DNA of 64,000 nucleotides from Lineus longissimus (taxonomy: Eukaryota; Nemertea; Pilidiophora; Heteronemertea; Lineidae): NCBI RefSeq assembly GCF_910592395.1, contig NC_088321.1, positions 10,108,001 through 10,172,000 of the forward strand, read 5' to 3'. Below, one piece after another: positions 44,201-59,200 of this stretch (positions are counted from its first letter, which is position 1; every line of letters starts with the position of its first letter). The notes beneath the pieces are model-generated. The model was not told the origin of the DNA, made no database searches, and worked only from the letters and a program-made list of their open reading frames with translations. Both the position numbers and the translations under genes were made by a program.

Positions 44201-47200
44201 ACTCTTCCATCAAACTCTACTCATTATCATTTCCTCAGTAAAAAAGAATAAATGTACATAACATTTGGCCGAACTGCCAAAAACCTACAATAAAGAGCTG
44301 CTTTTGTTGTGTTGCATCAGCTGAGGTTATAGGTTACATAAAATTTGAGAGCAGAAAAAGAAGAATTTGGCAATGATACTTTGACTAATTCACTGATTTC
44401 TGGACTCACTTTTCCTCATTTTGAGCAAGAAGTTGTCTGAAACACTGCAGGTAGTGCTGTTTGAGCGTTTTGGCGGTAGTCTGACGTTCCTTGCTCATTT
44501 CCATTCGCACCGTCTTGGCAGCTCGGTTGTTCGTTTCGTTTACATGCTTCATGACATCATCTGGAAGACACGGTTATTAAATAAATTGCTGATAATGCTT
44601 TGAGTGGTAACTAAATCACGGTAAATCGCCAAAATGTTTCGGATTTAGCTAATGATCTTGACTCACAAAAATCAAAATGGCGAGAAAACATTTTTTGGAT
44701 TTAAAAATGGAAAAATTTCATAATCTGGGAACAATAACAGTCATTAAAAACAATATTTTCACACAGTTAATACATCTTGCTCAATCAGTCTGATGACAAT
44801 TGAAAGTCAATCTGATATGTCAGGAGTATAGACAACTAATTCCATTAGCAGTGTGTTTTACAGTTGAATGTGCATAGCGCAAAACGTCCTAAAGATAAGC
44901 AGGCTGTCATATAGACCTGATGCACTTGATTAAGACAGTGATTTTGGTAGGATCGATGTTCAGCAGTGGCTTCTCACACACTGGGCTTGACTTAAGGTCA
45001 GCACACTGTTAACCACCAGATAAGGTTCTGCGTGCAGCATGTCGTGCCCTGTGACACGTACCTCTGATTTTATTGACGGTATTGAGGTAATATGTCCTCA
45101 TTTCCTCCATTGCAGATTTTTCGACATTCGCTATATTCTCCGTCTGAAAATAGCAAGCAAACATATGGTTACTCAGTGTCTTCGCTGACTGCTTCAAACA
45201 CATCGAACAACGTGTTTCTAAAACAGTGCCAACTGCGACATGTTTAAAATAGTGCCACATTGAAAAAAAAAATCATCTAATTTCAGAAATATTTGTTAAG
45301 ACCATTGTTTAAACCATTATACAATGTACAATGCACCCAGATGCCTTAAAACAATTTAACCCTTTGCTGCTGTATATGTCAACATCATACCCACTTGACA
45401 ATAACATGCTGATCGCCAACAATGACCTATTGTTGTTATCGGATAAGAGATGTTGAGTTTGAGTTTTTGACAAGAGCGGTGATGGTATTAGCCTTGACAA
45501 GGATGCCAGGGCGATGTTTGTAAAAGGGGGCTTTAGGGTAATTAGGGTTGTTTTTGAGGATGAATGAATTTTCAGAAAATTTATTATAGGGTATTTCATA
45601 AAACATTGATTTTTTATCCTGTTTATAATACCAAATTCTTATCTTTCAGATTATGGATGAAAAAAAAGGTACTGACACATTTTTCATTTTCCGGAAAATT
45701 TTCAGTGACGTCAAGGTAAAAATTTGTGAAAAATTGAGAAGGCAAAATGTGATGAAAATAATTGGGCCAAATTCATAAAGGACATTTAGCTTAAAACAGC
45801 GTTTAACTACTGAGCAGATAGATTCAGGTCATTCATGTAAATCTTCACAGAATATGAATAGGCCCTGAAACAGATTAGGGAGAAGTTACACACGTCTAAC
45901 CCTTAAACGCCCTTTATGAATTTGGCCCATTATCTTTTTTAATGCAGAACATTAATACATGTATCTATCCTGCAATGCAATGGCATGATCATTTTTGTGA
46001 AAATGAAAAAAAAAATGTGTCCCCACAGGCTTCAACAGCAAAAGGGTGAGAATCCACTTAGCATGAAACAGTGAAAATCATATTTTAAAACAGTATGGAA
46101 CAACAAAAATTGGCATCCACGTAAAAACTTGATAAAACGCCGGGAAATCAAAAGCCAGGAAAAACACTGGCACTAACGGTTGATATGGTGGCAGAGAATA
46201 AAATGTGGTCTATTAGATCAGTTTCCAGCCTGTAAAAGACTTATCTGAAAATGAGAGTGACTCAGTATTGCTAAAAATATTAGGAAATCTTCAGCAAAAA
46301 GCGATCCGAAAGGAACCTCTTGTCTGTGCCATGTTCCATGCCTGCATCATTTGAGATGTGTGCTTTAATTGTGATTTAATTGCATGTGACGAAAATCACT
46401 TATTTGCATTGGTCATCAATATCAAACCAGGCGATTATCCGTTCAAACCGTGCCGATCCACCATCGTATACCCATCCTTCACCACCGATAACTCCCCCTG
46501 ATCGGCCGTAGGAGGGATGTTAATTTATCGGTAGTCTCCCTGTATTCCCTTCCTTTCACTCGCGTCCATGTCGCGACAACACTAACATTACACTCACTCG
46601 TGGTTGTCGCACGAGACATCATAGACTAAAAGCCATCATAATTGAAAACCAGGTGTTCAATGAGTACGGTTCCAGGGATGCTGACCTGACCCAAATGCTC
46701 AGTGCATATTGTATAGAAGAAGAGTAACCTGATCCTGAGGTTGGCACTATCAATTCAGGCTGTCATTCAACTGCTTTGTGTCGAGCAATTTGATAGGCCA
46801 CCCGTTTATGACGGTGCGTCCGACAGATTACCTGGCCCTTGATGTCAGTGGTGACTGGAGGAGACTTTAGGACTGATATTCACTGCCGATAAGTCACCAT
46901 GGTTTTACCCGCAGACGAGAGATTCTTTTGTTGCACACAGCAGGGATTAGCTGGCAGCGATTTAAGTCATTCGTTTGCTTCTAAATAATGTTCTATGTCA
47001 AAAACATGACTCTTATTGGGGGTGCACTCAAACAGTTCTCATGGCTGGATTTGAGCGTCTATAAATTTTAGAGTCTTTAAAATATCCGAACACTACCAGA
47101 CTGTATCAAATGAAGTTTCAAAGGCAACAGAAACGAATATTAACTCCTCAATTCAACAGTGCCCTTTCTGCGGCCAAAGTATTTCCTGGGATAACACAGG

Positions 47201-50200
47201 CTGCCAGCTTGACATTTTTCATTACAAATAAACTGCGACATTTGGTTTTAGAAGAGCACAGCTTTTGATGTCATGATGGTCATACTACAATGTGATCTTA
47301 CTTTTGATGCAATGAAAAAAACAACATTTGAAAATCGTTAATACCTGAGATATTTTATTCGTGACATCCTGTAGAGTTCGCTTCGTCAACTCCTGTTTCT
47401 CGACGATATGCTGTTTCTTGAGCATTTCCATGGCGACAGTGTGATGCTTCCTGACCTCGATAACTTTGGCCTTCATCGCCTCGACAACCACCTGGTGGTG
47501 AGCTTCCATACTCTTCTTCAACTGTTCTAGATCCTGGAGGAGGGAAAGTGGAAATTTAAGTTGTGGATTTATATTCTGATGTCAACAATGTTAAGATTAT
47601 CAACTGACTTAAAACTCTGCCTGTGACACGGTTTGTGGGCATTTCATCCATTGTCCGATATGTTAACACTTTGAAGCCCGATCTCGAATTGAGTTGCCAA
47701 AGAAAAACCTCTCTGTTTGCCTAATCTCGACTATAGCCACAAAACTCACTTGGCATCCCTTCACTTAGAACACTGACTACAGCTTTGTGCAACTGAGGTA
47801 TTCTTGGTTACATACTGTGGTAGCTGAGCATGATTTTCATATACGGTTTTCCAGGATGAAAATTTGAGTTCTGTGAGTATTTTGGCATCAAAGGTGATGA
47901 AAACAACATTTTGCTCCAGAAACCCAGGCTTTATGAGTTGGTATTTCTCCAAAGGGTTCAAGGATCGTGATAAGTGACTTTTACCTGTGTGAAGTGGGTG
48001 CTGTGTACAATGTTGATATACCTGTTATGGAGGTGCCTTACCCTTTTCCAAAATACATATTTCCTTATTTCAAAATATCAAATTCCTTATTTCAAATTGT
48101 ACTATTCTGCATGACAAAATATTAAAGTTTTGCTCCTTTCATTTGCCTTGGGGGAGGGAGAGGCTGCGATGGTCATTCTCGTGATAAAAGAGATCTCACC
48201 ATCTTACAAAGCACCACATGAATCCAAGCCCTACCTGTTTCCGCTGATTTTCTGAATCCAATATCTGACGCTCAGCTTTCCGTATCCGATCCCGCAGCTC
48301 CGCCAATCGTTTCTCACATTTTGCGTGCACAATTTCAATCTCTTCCCGCTCGTTTCTCACCCGGTGTAACTGCTCTTGGCACAGTTCCAACTTTGTTGCA
48401 AAATCGTTTTTCTCACGCTCGCAACTATCGATCATATCGTTATACTCCATTTCTAAACTGTTCTTCATTTCTTCTTTATGTTGCTCATATTTTTCTAATG
48501 TGGCAGACGTCATGTTTAGTTTTTCTTGATATGACATGATCACCTTTTCATACTTGAGTTCCAAGTCCTTTAACTGTTTCGATGTCTTTTCCAGTTCGTC
48601 TTGGAGGCGCTGGCGCTCACCGGTAGAACTATCCACTGTACGGCTGAATTCCGTTTCATAGCGAACCTGAAATTGATTTTAAAAACTGTCATATAGTTTG
48701 ATGAGAAAATTGCAGCCCACATAATACTATCATTTGATGCCCAAAAATTTGTTTGAAATATTGATGAAAAGCAAACTCAAATTTAAAGATTGACAAACCA
48801 GCTTTGTTTTCTTTTAAATAGGCACAACCCGTGTCACTAAAATGACTCTGATTTAGCAAATAATACCATCAAATAGCCTGAATAAGAAATGAATGTGTAT
48901 CAAGATTTTAAATTCCAATACGCAATGGTTGCTTGAAGTAGAAGAACATTTTATGAGATTACTACATAGAAAATTATATAATCATTGGAATGGCAGTCAC
49001 CCATCAGAACCCAGATCTAACTAGCCAGGGTGTTCATTGGATTTGATCAGCTTGCTAAGGTGGGCACAAGTTCAAGACAGTAGAACCCAAATATCTCCCC
49101 AATGAACCGAACTCTACCTGAAGACTTTCCAGCTCCTTGTGTAAACGGTCCTCATGCTCAGTTTCCAGATCTTTGCGCAAGCGCTCAATCTCAGCCTCAA
49201 TATGGTGGTCAGCACCTTGTAACATTTGCTCCTGCCGAGCGAGTTCCTGGAGTAACTGCGATTGCTGTGTCTGCCATTCTTGTTTCAAGAATGTGTTTTC
49301 TGCCTCCTTTTCCTAAAGAGCAAAGGTCAACGTTAGAAGAGTAGAAGTCAAAATAATGTAAAATTCAAGGAATAATAGTCCTGTTTGCATTCTTCAGTAT
49401 GTATAGTAGTTGTAGTTGCTGTCGTTTCTTGCATGCTGCTGCGGTAGGACACCAATTGGACTATGTAACACCAAGGTCAATATAAAGAAGTGACGTGCCC
49501 TGCAAATGATTGTAAGCGCTCTTCTTTTACTTGTTCCAGGGCACACTTCATATCTACCCTGTGAGATGTGGTAGTATTTGTTTCTCCTCAGCGCCTCAAC
49601 TGTCCACTCCCATACCCCCCGTATCAAGATTTTACAAGACTCTACTTCCCATCCTCCTCCCAGCTTTGGAGTCTTCCCTCATTTTTTACATGTTCCAGGG
49701 CCCTCTTCATATCTTCCCTACAAGATGAATGTGGTATCTGCTTCTCCTCATGAGCGTTTCATGCCAATAACCCCCCCCCCATCCCCTCTTGCCTTAAAAG
49801 TCTATTATCACAACTCTTCCGGTTTAGAGCCTACTTACTTTTTTGACCTGTTCCAGAGCTCTCTTCATATCCTCTCTATGAGATGCATGTAGAATCTGCT
49901 TCTCCTTCTCATACGCCTCACGCGTCCACTCCAACTTCTTCTCCCAGCCTTTCTCCAAGCTTTCCCTTTCCTATAAGTCAAATTTCATCCATTTAGAAAA
50001 ATTCTTGCATTGGAAGACACATCGACTTTCTTTCTCAACGAGGCATTATCCTTACAGATGCGGACATCACAAAATGTCATCTGCAGTTGAAATCCTACTC
50101 TTGGGTTTTTGGGTTCTTGGGGCACACCTATTTAATAGCTGTTATTATACCAAGAGGGGAAAAACTTGTGTATTTAACGTGCAATAATGCCAATAATACC

Positions 50201-53200
50201 CAACCACCTCTGGTGCACTCTGGGCTACTGGGGATGGCGAGGTCAGGGGACGGACGTGGTCCCTCTAATGCCATCAGAAGTCGCCATTATGAAAAATCAA
50301 TCCGATTCGTCACCACATGACGATTGTGACGAGGTCGCACAAGTGGTGGAGTGAATCGGCCAAAATATTCCTACATTTCGATATTTGTGCAATCTTTTCT
50401 CCACACATGTGACCCTCTCTGAGAAAACCCAGCTAAAGTTGGCTTGAACTTGGCAGGTTGACACAGACTTGAGTGTTCATTTCCTTCTGTGGTCCTATTG
50501 TGAAATCGAAGTTGATCAATTTTGACTCGGATTTTATAAAAGGCCTACAATAGAGAAATAAAACAACAAGTCTGTTTCAACCTGCCAAGTTCACAGCGAC
50601 TTTAGCTGGGTTTTTTCAGAGAGGGTCACACATTGTCTTTATTAAAGTGATACTATGATGTGATTTACAACTTTGCGGAAATACGTCCGTTTTTAATTGC
50701 TGATCACAAATGTAAAGCTCAAATTTTCCATTTTTGATTAGATTTATTATAAAATCGCTGAATGTAAACCACCGCGACCGCGAAAATGTTCATGTTGTGA
50801 CGTCATCAACGAAAACGGCATCGAAGCGAGCCGTCTGGGCGGGATTAAACCATCAATTTCTAGAAAATGTGCATTTCGATTCGAAAACCTTACCGATTTA
50901 TGAGAAAGTGATGTAGTCATTTGTCAAAAACAGCTAGAACATTATATGGTGAAATTTGACACGGGTTACCCTTTAAGTTCAATAAGTTGATAAAGAATGT
51001 TTGTGGCTGTTGTTAGCGTTTGAATCACATTAAAAAAAGAAGCTTTTTGAACTGAGGTCAAGAGAAATAGTTTTTGACGCCAATGATGTCATGGATGGCG
51101 GATTTGTCTCTTCAAGAATCGATTCGAAGTTGCGAGTGCCTCTGGTGATGCCATTTTTAATGTTAAATCATGTTCATGCACTTGATTTTAAGAAAATGCC
51201 CTTGTCCAGACTATTCTTCATACTAAGTGCCTCATTTTAATATGTTTTTTGGTGATTTGCTACATTCTAACATGCCACGTGCGGCAACCAGAAATCACAC
51301 CCTTGGGAATCATGACGCGGTATCAGGAGACTCAGAACTCAGTAACATGAGATGCTCAGACCCATCTTGACTACTCAGAGATTAGGATATTGATTCTCCT
51401 GGTCAAATCAGTGAATTGTAAAGCAAGTGCATGCACTGATGAAAATGTTCTTAGTAATGAATAATAATGATAATTTATAATGATTATAGAGCTAAAATTA
51501 TTCCATACTTCAACCAATGGAATAATTTCTGCCAATATCAAACATCCACCCCACCTTCTTAGCCTCCTCCTTAGCCATCTGTAACTTCTCATTAAAGGAC
51601 ATCTCGCGATCTTTCTGCTCACGTTCGTATCGGTCGCGTAACTGTGTGACGTTCTCCTGGAAATGTTTTGTCAGTTCCTCACACTCCTTGTCATAACGTG
51701 TCTGTGCCTCGACAAGTTTCTTCTGCCAGATCCGTTCAACTTCGTTTCGTTCCTGTCAGGAAAACAAATAATGTAAGTTTAAACCCCAATATTTTTAATT
51801 CAAACCCCAAGTCAAAGATTTCTTTCTCTTCTTCTCAGAGTTCACTCAAAGCAACACGTGCCTGTCTGTGCAGGCTCACCAAAACTGGACAAGTTCTTGC
51901 GGCTCCAGGCTAAATCAGTTGGGATCTTGGAGCAGACTGTACCATCAGAGGTGCAGTATGACAGTCTCAAGCTATGGGTTGAAAAGGACCCTAAAGACAG
52001 ATACACCAGTCCATGACATTTTGTTGCCTCACCCTGGCCCGATGCAAACTATCGCAACTAATGAACTCTAAAAGAAGACTGAAGACAGCTATGACTATCT
52101 GCCGTAGGTTTTTTCAAGTGCCTGTCTAATAAAAGCAGTGGTCTTCGACACATTATCCTAATGAAGAGTCTAACTTTAAAAAGAAGTAACTCACCCAGCT
52201 GAACTTCGACTCCATCTCCCTAATAATACTTTTGTCTGAATCGTTTTCAGCGAAACTTTCAAGTGATTTGCGCTCGTGTTCTCGTAACCGCTCGACATCA
52301 GCTTCGTGCGACGCCATCAGTTGGGCCTGAAGAAAGCACAGTACATAGGGCACATCAATGTATTGCGAGTACGGGAAAATATTCGTTTGAAAAGGCGATT
52401 GCCTCAACCAGTTTGCTAGCATGAGGGTTAAAGTGATGTTTCTTTTGGAATAAAAAGGTCTCACATGTAATGAAGTAACATTCGTATTATGTGGAACATA
52501 CCATTTCTTTTTCAAACTGTTCCTTCGCTGCCTTCAGTGCGCGCTCCAACATATCATTATGTTCATCTACCAAAGCCTTCCTGTCCTCTTCATGCTGATC
52601 ATCGACGGCATTCACTGCCTGACGCTTCTCAACATCTGCCCGTCGGATCAATTCCTCTTTTTCCAACAACCAACTCTCTTTTGCGCTGCGGAACTCGCGT
52701 TCCAAGTCTTCACGGCGTAGTTTTAATGTCGCATACTCAGATTCCAGTCCTTCTTTTTCGACGGATAAACTCTTGCAGTCGATCTCTAAACGGTTGCAGA
52801 GCTGTCGGAAGTTCTTTAGCTCAGTCTCCTTCTTCTGGAGCGCCGTCTGGTGGCCATCGATCAGCTCCTGCAAAGCAGATTGTTTGATATTCTAAAATAC
52901 CGAGATTTAGAACGAAACGCACTTTACAGTGTAAATGCACTATGCGCAAATGAAGCCTCGTTTTGAATTCAGCAGTTATGGTTAGGAATCCATAACCGCT
53001 TGCGTTCGTGCAAAATGTGGAAGCTGTCAAAAAGCATTTAAAGCACATTTTTTGTTTTTTAATTGGATACATTTCAGAATAGAACTTGATACATCACTGT
53101 CGGTATTGACTGTCTCACCTAAACCGCTCGGGTGGAGCTGAAATGTTGGCCAAAACCTCGGCTCTACCTTGATTTGGTCTGCATTTTAGCTCCACCCTCA

Positions 53201-56200
53201 CGGTTTTGGTGAGACAACCAATACCTAGAGTTCGGCATCAATTCCTTAAACCAACTCATTCTACAAAAGCGGACAGAGTAGTGCAGTGGTAAGAAAGATG
53301 TTGAGTAGTGCAGTGGTAAGAAAGATGTTGAGTAGTGCAGTGGTAAGAAAGATGTGGAGTAGTGCGGTGGTAAGAAAGATGTTGAGTAGTGCAGTGGTAA
53401 GAAAGATGTGGAGTAGTGCAGTGGTGAGAAAGATGTTGAGTAGTGCACTGGTAAGAAAGATGTTGAGTAGTGCAGTGGTAAGAAAGATGTTGAGTAGTGC
53501 AGTGGTAAGAAAAATGTTGAGTAGTGCAGTGGTAAGAAAGATGTTGAGTAGTGCAGTGGTAAGAAAGATGTTGAGTAGTGCAGTGGTAAGAAAGATGTTG
53601 AGTAGTGCGGTGGAAAGAAAGATGTTGAGTAGTGCAGTGGTAAGAAAGATGTTGAGTAGTGCAGTGGTAAGAAAAATGTTAAAAAAAACATGACAGCCCC
53701 AATGAGATGATCGTCCATCACGTCACGAACCTCAGTACCCAAGGTATGCAACAAGAGAACGGCCATGCTCCAATGGGGGTACGCAGTATATTACAAAAGT
53801 CCTGCTCCTCTACCAAGAGCCCCAGCCGAGAGAGTAAAACAACACCACTTACCTGCTTCTCGAGAAACCAAGCCTTCTTCATGCTGGTGAAATCTTGCTC
53901 GAGCTTGTCACGTCTTGACTTCAAACTCTCCACCTCGATGTCCTTCAGCTTAATCAGAGTCTCTTTCTCTTCTTCCGATGCCTCCTTGAAGATTTGTAAT
54001 TCTTTCTCGAGGCGGTCACGGATACGCTTCAGTTTATCAACCTCCTGAAAGAGAAGTCACAATGAATCATTCAGAGGGTGAAGTCAAAGCGAAGAAATCC
54101 GTCTAAAGGCTCTGCATTCAGCAACCTTGCGTGTTCTTATTTATTATCAGAAACGGTGGGGACAATTCCTTGGCTGGGTTTGAAAGAGTCAATAAGATTT
54201 CTAAGATCAGATTTGTCTACATGAGTTTGATGAATTAATGCAATTTTAGTCTTCTGCACACAGGTTTGATGCTTTGATCATACCTTCAGTTGGCAAAGTG
54301 GTCAATACCCAACACACATCTAGTTCTCATACACTTTATCCTATATCAGTCAGGGCTGCTTACCCTGGATTTTTTTGTGTGTAAGATGGTTAAAAAAATG
54401 TCTATTTTCCCCAAAATATGTGTAATTATTTGTGTAATATTGTTTATAAATGTGCAGTGCCTATACACTATAAAATATCATTCTCTGCAGTTATTACTGG
54501 AATGCAAAGTCAAGTTACCCCAAGGTATTGTGGACCTGGTCATTGCGGACAACCGAGACTGTCACTGCCCATTAGTAACGTGTATAGGAGTCACTCTAAA
54601 GTTTCTGATGACCGCTCTTGGCCTCTTTGAATATGTCTCGGCCGATCATTTGCTGCCATTTAGCAGGTCGCTACGAAGTCTTGTCTACTGAAATCCTAGT
54701 CGTCCACCGCAATGAGGTTTCCATCGAGATTTAATTGTTCGCAAGACTATCGAGATATGGTTTAAGCTATCTATAACAAGACGTCACCATGGGTACTGTG
54801 TGCGCCATCCCTATGCACAGATTCTTGGTTTCTTCACGCCGGGACAGAGCGGCAGATAAATGTAAACACACACAAAAAAACATCAAACTAAGACTTTTTT
54901 TAACAAAGTTTACAATTTTTGTTGGCGTATTTTGGGCTGGAAAAAAAGATACACATCAATTTACGTACAAACGTAGAATCAGCACGTTCTACGTACAAAA
55001 TACGCAATTTACGTACATGTATAAGTGGGAATCCTGATGCATTGATCTGGTCAACAAAACTGCAGAAAAGCAACATTTTACCCTAAAAGGTTTATTCAAA
55101 TTCTTCCAAAATCTCGGAAAATTAACCACTATAGGGACACTCTTTAGAAAGACTTTTTCCATTTTGCCACATTTTCAACGTTAAAATTTGCCAGGATGTT
55201 GATTTAGACGGCACGATGTCGTCAGGTTGTCGTCGACTCAAAAGTTACGTCTGACTTGACATCTACGCATCACCAGATATTTTTGGTAAAAAAATGACTG
55301 AAGTCGCCTTATAATCTTTTTTAAAAAAATATTTCTGGGGATATGTGGTATATGATGAATAAGAAACTGCACTAATGGCTAATCCTCGTCATCCAGATCC
55401 CACTCAATAACTTTCTCCGGCCTGAAAGCTTGAGACCACATTGATGCCATTTAAGGGCAACCGAATATATTTTTCCGTTTTTAGGATAGCAAATTCTGTG
55501 GATACAAGATATAAACACAGAAGACACCTCTTAATTCGCTTCCAAATTAGAAAACACCAAATTCTGTTTTTATTATGGACCAATTAAATGTTTTAAAAGG
55601 GTGAATTCCAGTTTTCCAATATAAAGATTTTTGGGGGCCAGCAATATCCAGCGTAGTGCAAAACAAATTTTTTTTATGGTAAATGAAACCAACCTGTTCC
55701 AGTTCCCGTATCCTCTCCTCGAGTTTCCCTTGCAGCTCCGTCTCCAGAAGGTTTTTATTATTCTCCATCAGCTCCGTAATCTCGGCTTGTTTTTCCGCGA
55801 CCCACTTTTCACGAGCCACCTTCAACGCCTGAGCAATCTGAAATGTTAAACAAAGTTTCATTTTGGTCCGAATAATGATCAAAACTTAGGGGGTTTTTAC
55901 CACAAGTAATAAAAAAAGCATTAACATTTCCACCAAATATACTGTAAACCTGAAAATATTTGTAGCCCTTTTATTTCGCCGTTGCAACTTTTGCGTATTT
56001 TTTAATTTATCCCGGAACACTCATTTCAATAACCGGCAAATTTTCTGTTGCACAGCCATACTTTTGGGCGATTATCTGTAAATGCGAAAAACACAATAAT
56101 AACAAGGGTTCTTCTTGGATTTACTCTGGTACACTGGTATTAACTGATCACACAAGCCAATACAGGACGCAAAATAAAGCTTCATTTTCGAAATCGCAAC

Positions 56201-59200
56201 GTGCGATTCACACATAATAACCGCATATCGCATATCGTATGTATGGGTCACATGTGCGACTATTTAGCGGTGAACTTTGATGTCTGGACGCTGTGAAAAA
56301 AGTGAATAACTGAGGAAATAGACAAGTCATGGGACATTTACCAGTTGTTTTGGAATTGTAAAATGTGTGTAGAGAGATTTGAGGCAAGTTGGACGACTTT
56401 CAATCCATCTGTGTGAATGAATTGGCCTGTTTTTGCTGACAAGGGGTCTCAGCCAATTCGCGGGTAATTTTCAGATGAGCGGAAATTATAATTTTCAGAA
56501 TTTCACAACTCAAAGTCAAAGATGAACAGAGCGACTTTGAAAAACTAAAGAGTAGATTAAAGAGTAAATCAGTATCTCTCTATATCTGAAAAGTAAAACT
56601 ACGTTAGATAATAGCTCTTTTTAAAAAAATCCTGAAAAAGGCTATTTTTCAGATTTATGCCGCGGTGTCAAAGAGTTCAGAAACGTGCCATAGTTACACT
56701 CAAACAGCCAATTTACGCCATTTTGACCTATGTGACCTTGAAAATTAGGTCAAATCAAAAACCCGTATGATATGTGATGAATCCTTGCTCAAGTTCACAG
56801 CCCTAGCGGTTAAGAAATATGCCTCTGTTTTTGAAACAGGATTCAGACAACAGACGACTACAGACACTGAGGTATTGTATAGACTCACCTACGGTTCGGC
56901 AAAACCCCAGCCCCATTGCTCAATTGTTGCATTTCTTACCTCTTTCTCCATATTCGACTGGTGTTTCCTCATCAACGACGTCTCAACATCAGACCTCATA
57001 ATGCTCTCGCTCTCCTTACGCGACTTTAACCAATCAGCCTTTGCCTTTGAGAGCGCCCTCTGTATCGCAACTTCTTGACGACTCTCTGCCTCCTTTTCCC
57101 AGCGTTTTTCTTCATTTTTCAAATCATTCTGGAATTTGGTCTGCAGTTTTTCCTTTTCAGATTTGATCTGTTTTTCGACAAGATTGTCTACTTGACATTT
57201 CTGCGAGTCGAGCCACATTTCTTCAGCTGAAATTTTATCACATGAATAATTTCAATGATGCATATACATGTTCTATTATTATTATGGATTCAAAAACCAC
57301 TAGGACACAACATGTGCCACCTTTGATGGCCACACTCATTTAATGAGGTGTAATACCTGAAGTCCCCAAGTGTCCATGGCATAACACAAGCAAGCATATA
57401 GGGCCCCACAATCTAAAATCACTTTAACAGGCTGTCTGGCCAACTTCAAGACCTTTTTAGGGCAAAATTTAGGACAGTTTTAGTTCACATTTAGGGAGTT
57501 TTAGGGATATCTGTAGCCAATTTTAAGGCGATTTAGGGTGTATGATTATGATTCATTATCTAATGGAGTACCTACGCACCATTTCCAGGATTTCATGCAC
57601 ATACTCACAATGTCTCTGGCAAACCATCTCCACTTCCCGTGAGTTGGAGACAGGTAATCAAATCTGGCATCATTGTCACTAACATAAAATAAAGCACTTT
57701 GATCCTATGATTCTAAAAGAAACCAGATTTGATGACCGTCGAATCCAACACCAGGATATGAGAAAATATGCCAGTCACATCAGACATTGAGCAATGCATG
57801 ATCACAGGAAAAAGAGAAAATCAGGGATTTTTTAGGGCAAATGAGCTATATTTGATTGAAATAAGGGATTTTTAGGAAAAGTGAAAAAATAAGGGATTTT
57901 TAGGGCCGCCAGAAAACCTGCTTTAATCTGCTTTTATGATTGCATGCAACAATTCTGTCTGCAATTGACATTGCAGGTACGTGCAACAGTAGTCGTTGAT
58001 CAGAACAACCTGCAATACATGAATTTCAGCACTGCTGTTGTGTAGACAGACATACAAACACTATAAATACCAAGTTTCAGCAAATTCGTATGCGCATTAT
58101 TAACTGCACTATGGCATTGTGTATAACAGCAATTCTATTTTCCCAGACCACCAGTAATTATGAACGGCGTACCCCTTTAAGGGCTGAAAATTAAAAAACG
58201 TGGTTCATCCCCATTTCGCCTACAGATCAAATGGGTGTAGGCAAAATGATGAATAGGCGAAATGGTGAATAGGCGAAATGATGAATAGGCAAAATAGGTA
58301 ATAGGCGAAATGGGTAAAGGCGAAATGGTGAATAGGCGAAATGGGGGTACACCAAAAACGTTCCAGACAGAAACAGAATTGATTGGAGCATCAGACCAAC
58401 CTTCTTTCATTCTGTTTTCCAGTCGACTTTCCACCTCTGTCTCAAGACGTATTTTCCACTCTCGTTCAGCATTCTTCGTGGCAGATTCAACGGCTGCCTG
58501 CTTCTCGCTCTTATGTTCCTCGAACCACTCCACTTTTGCCATGGCAACCTGGAAACATTTCAACAAGCTGGAATTCTGTGTTCAGGGTTTTTCAACACAA
58601 GTCATACTCCATTGCACAAAAAAAGCACTCTGATTTTTGGTGATTTGCATGGAAAATGAGACATTTGACTGAAATGCTATACTTTATCTAGAAATTATAT
58701 AGACCCAAGTTTTACTCAATCTGCCAGAATTGGCCACAGCATGAACAAGAATGAGCCATTCGAAGGGAAATACCAACAATTTATTCGAGTCATTTCGAGC
58801 TTGTTGTGCATGGTGAAATGGAGTATAGGGCTAACTGAAGACTCAGTACACTTGAGAATGACTCCAGCCCAGGGGACTCCTAGTAAATCCACCAAGCTAC
58901 ATGTATAGTGGAACTTAAGACAGAAATAAAGGGTTGGCAAGACAGAAAACCCTCTACTTGACCCCTACCAGGAGTACCTGGCAGAGAAATAGAGAGAAAA
59001 CTGCAGGATTTGCAGCAATAGCGATCATATATACAAAAATAGTAAGTTTTTCTGAACCACCCTGCTTAATCATCATTCCTACCTGAGCCTCAACCTCTCT
59101 CTTCATGTCCTCCTCTTTCTCCTTCCACCATTTATCTTTAGCAGTTGCCATGGTAACCTGATTTGTTTCCAATAACGACCGGCGAAGTTTTTGTAATTCT

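Noticed and set aside
53276-53680. CRISPR-like regular repeat
   Set aside because: The repeats are directly adjacent with no spacers, and the DNA is animal nuclear. It is a minisatellite.
53164-53766. Minus-strand 200-codon frame of STSFLPLHY repeats
   Set aside because: Produced entirely by the 27-bp minisatellite in a CEP152 intron. No splice sites or family fit.
58177-58400. Extension of CEP152 exon E into an aromatic-rich tail
   Set aside because: This is read-through past a good donor (GTTGGT) into a 16-bp minisatellite. Exon F joins in the correct phase instead.
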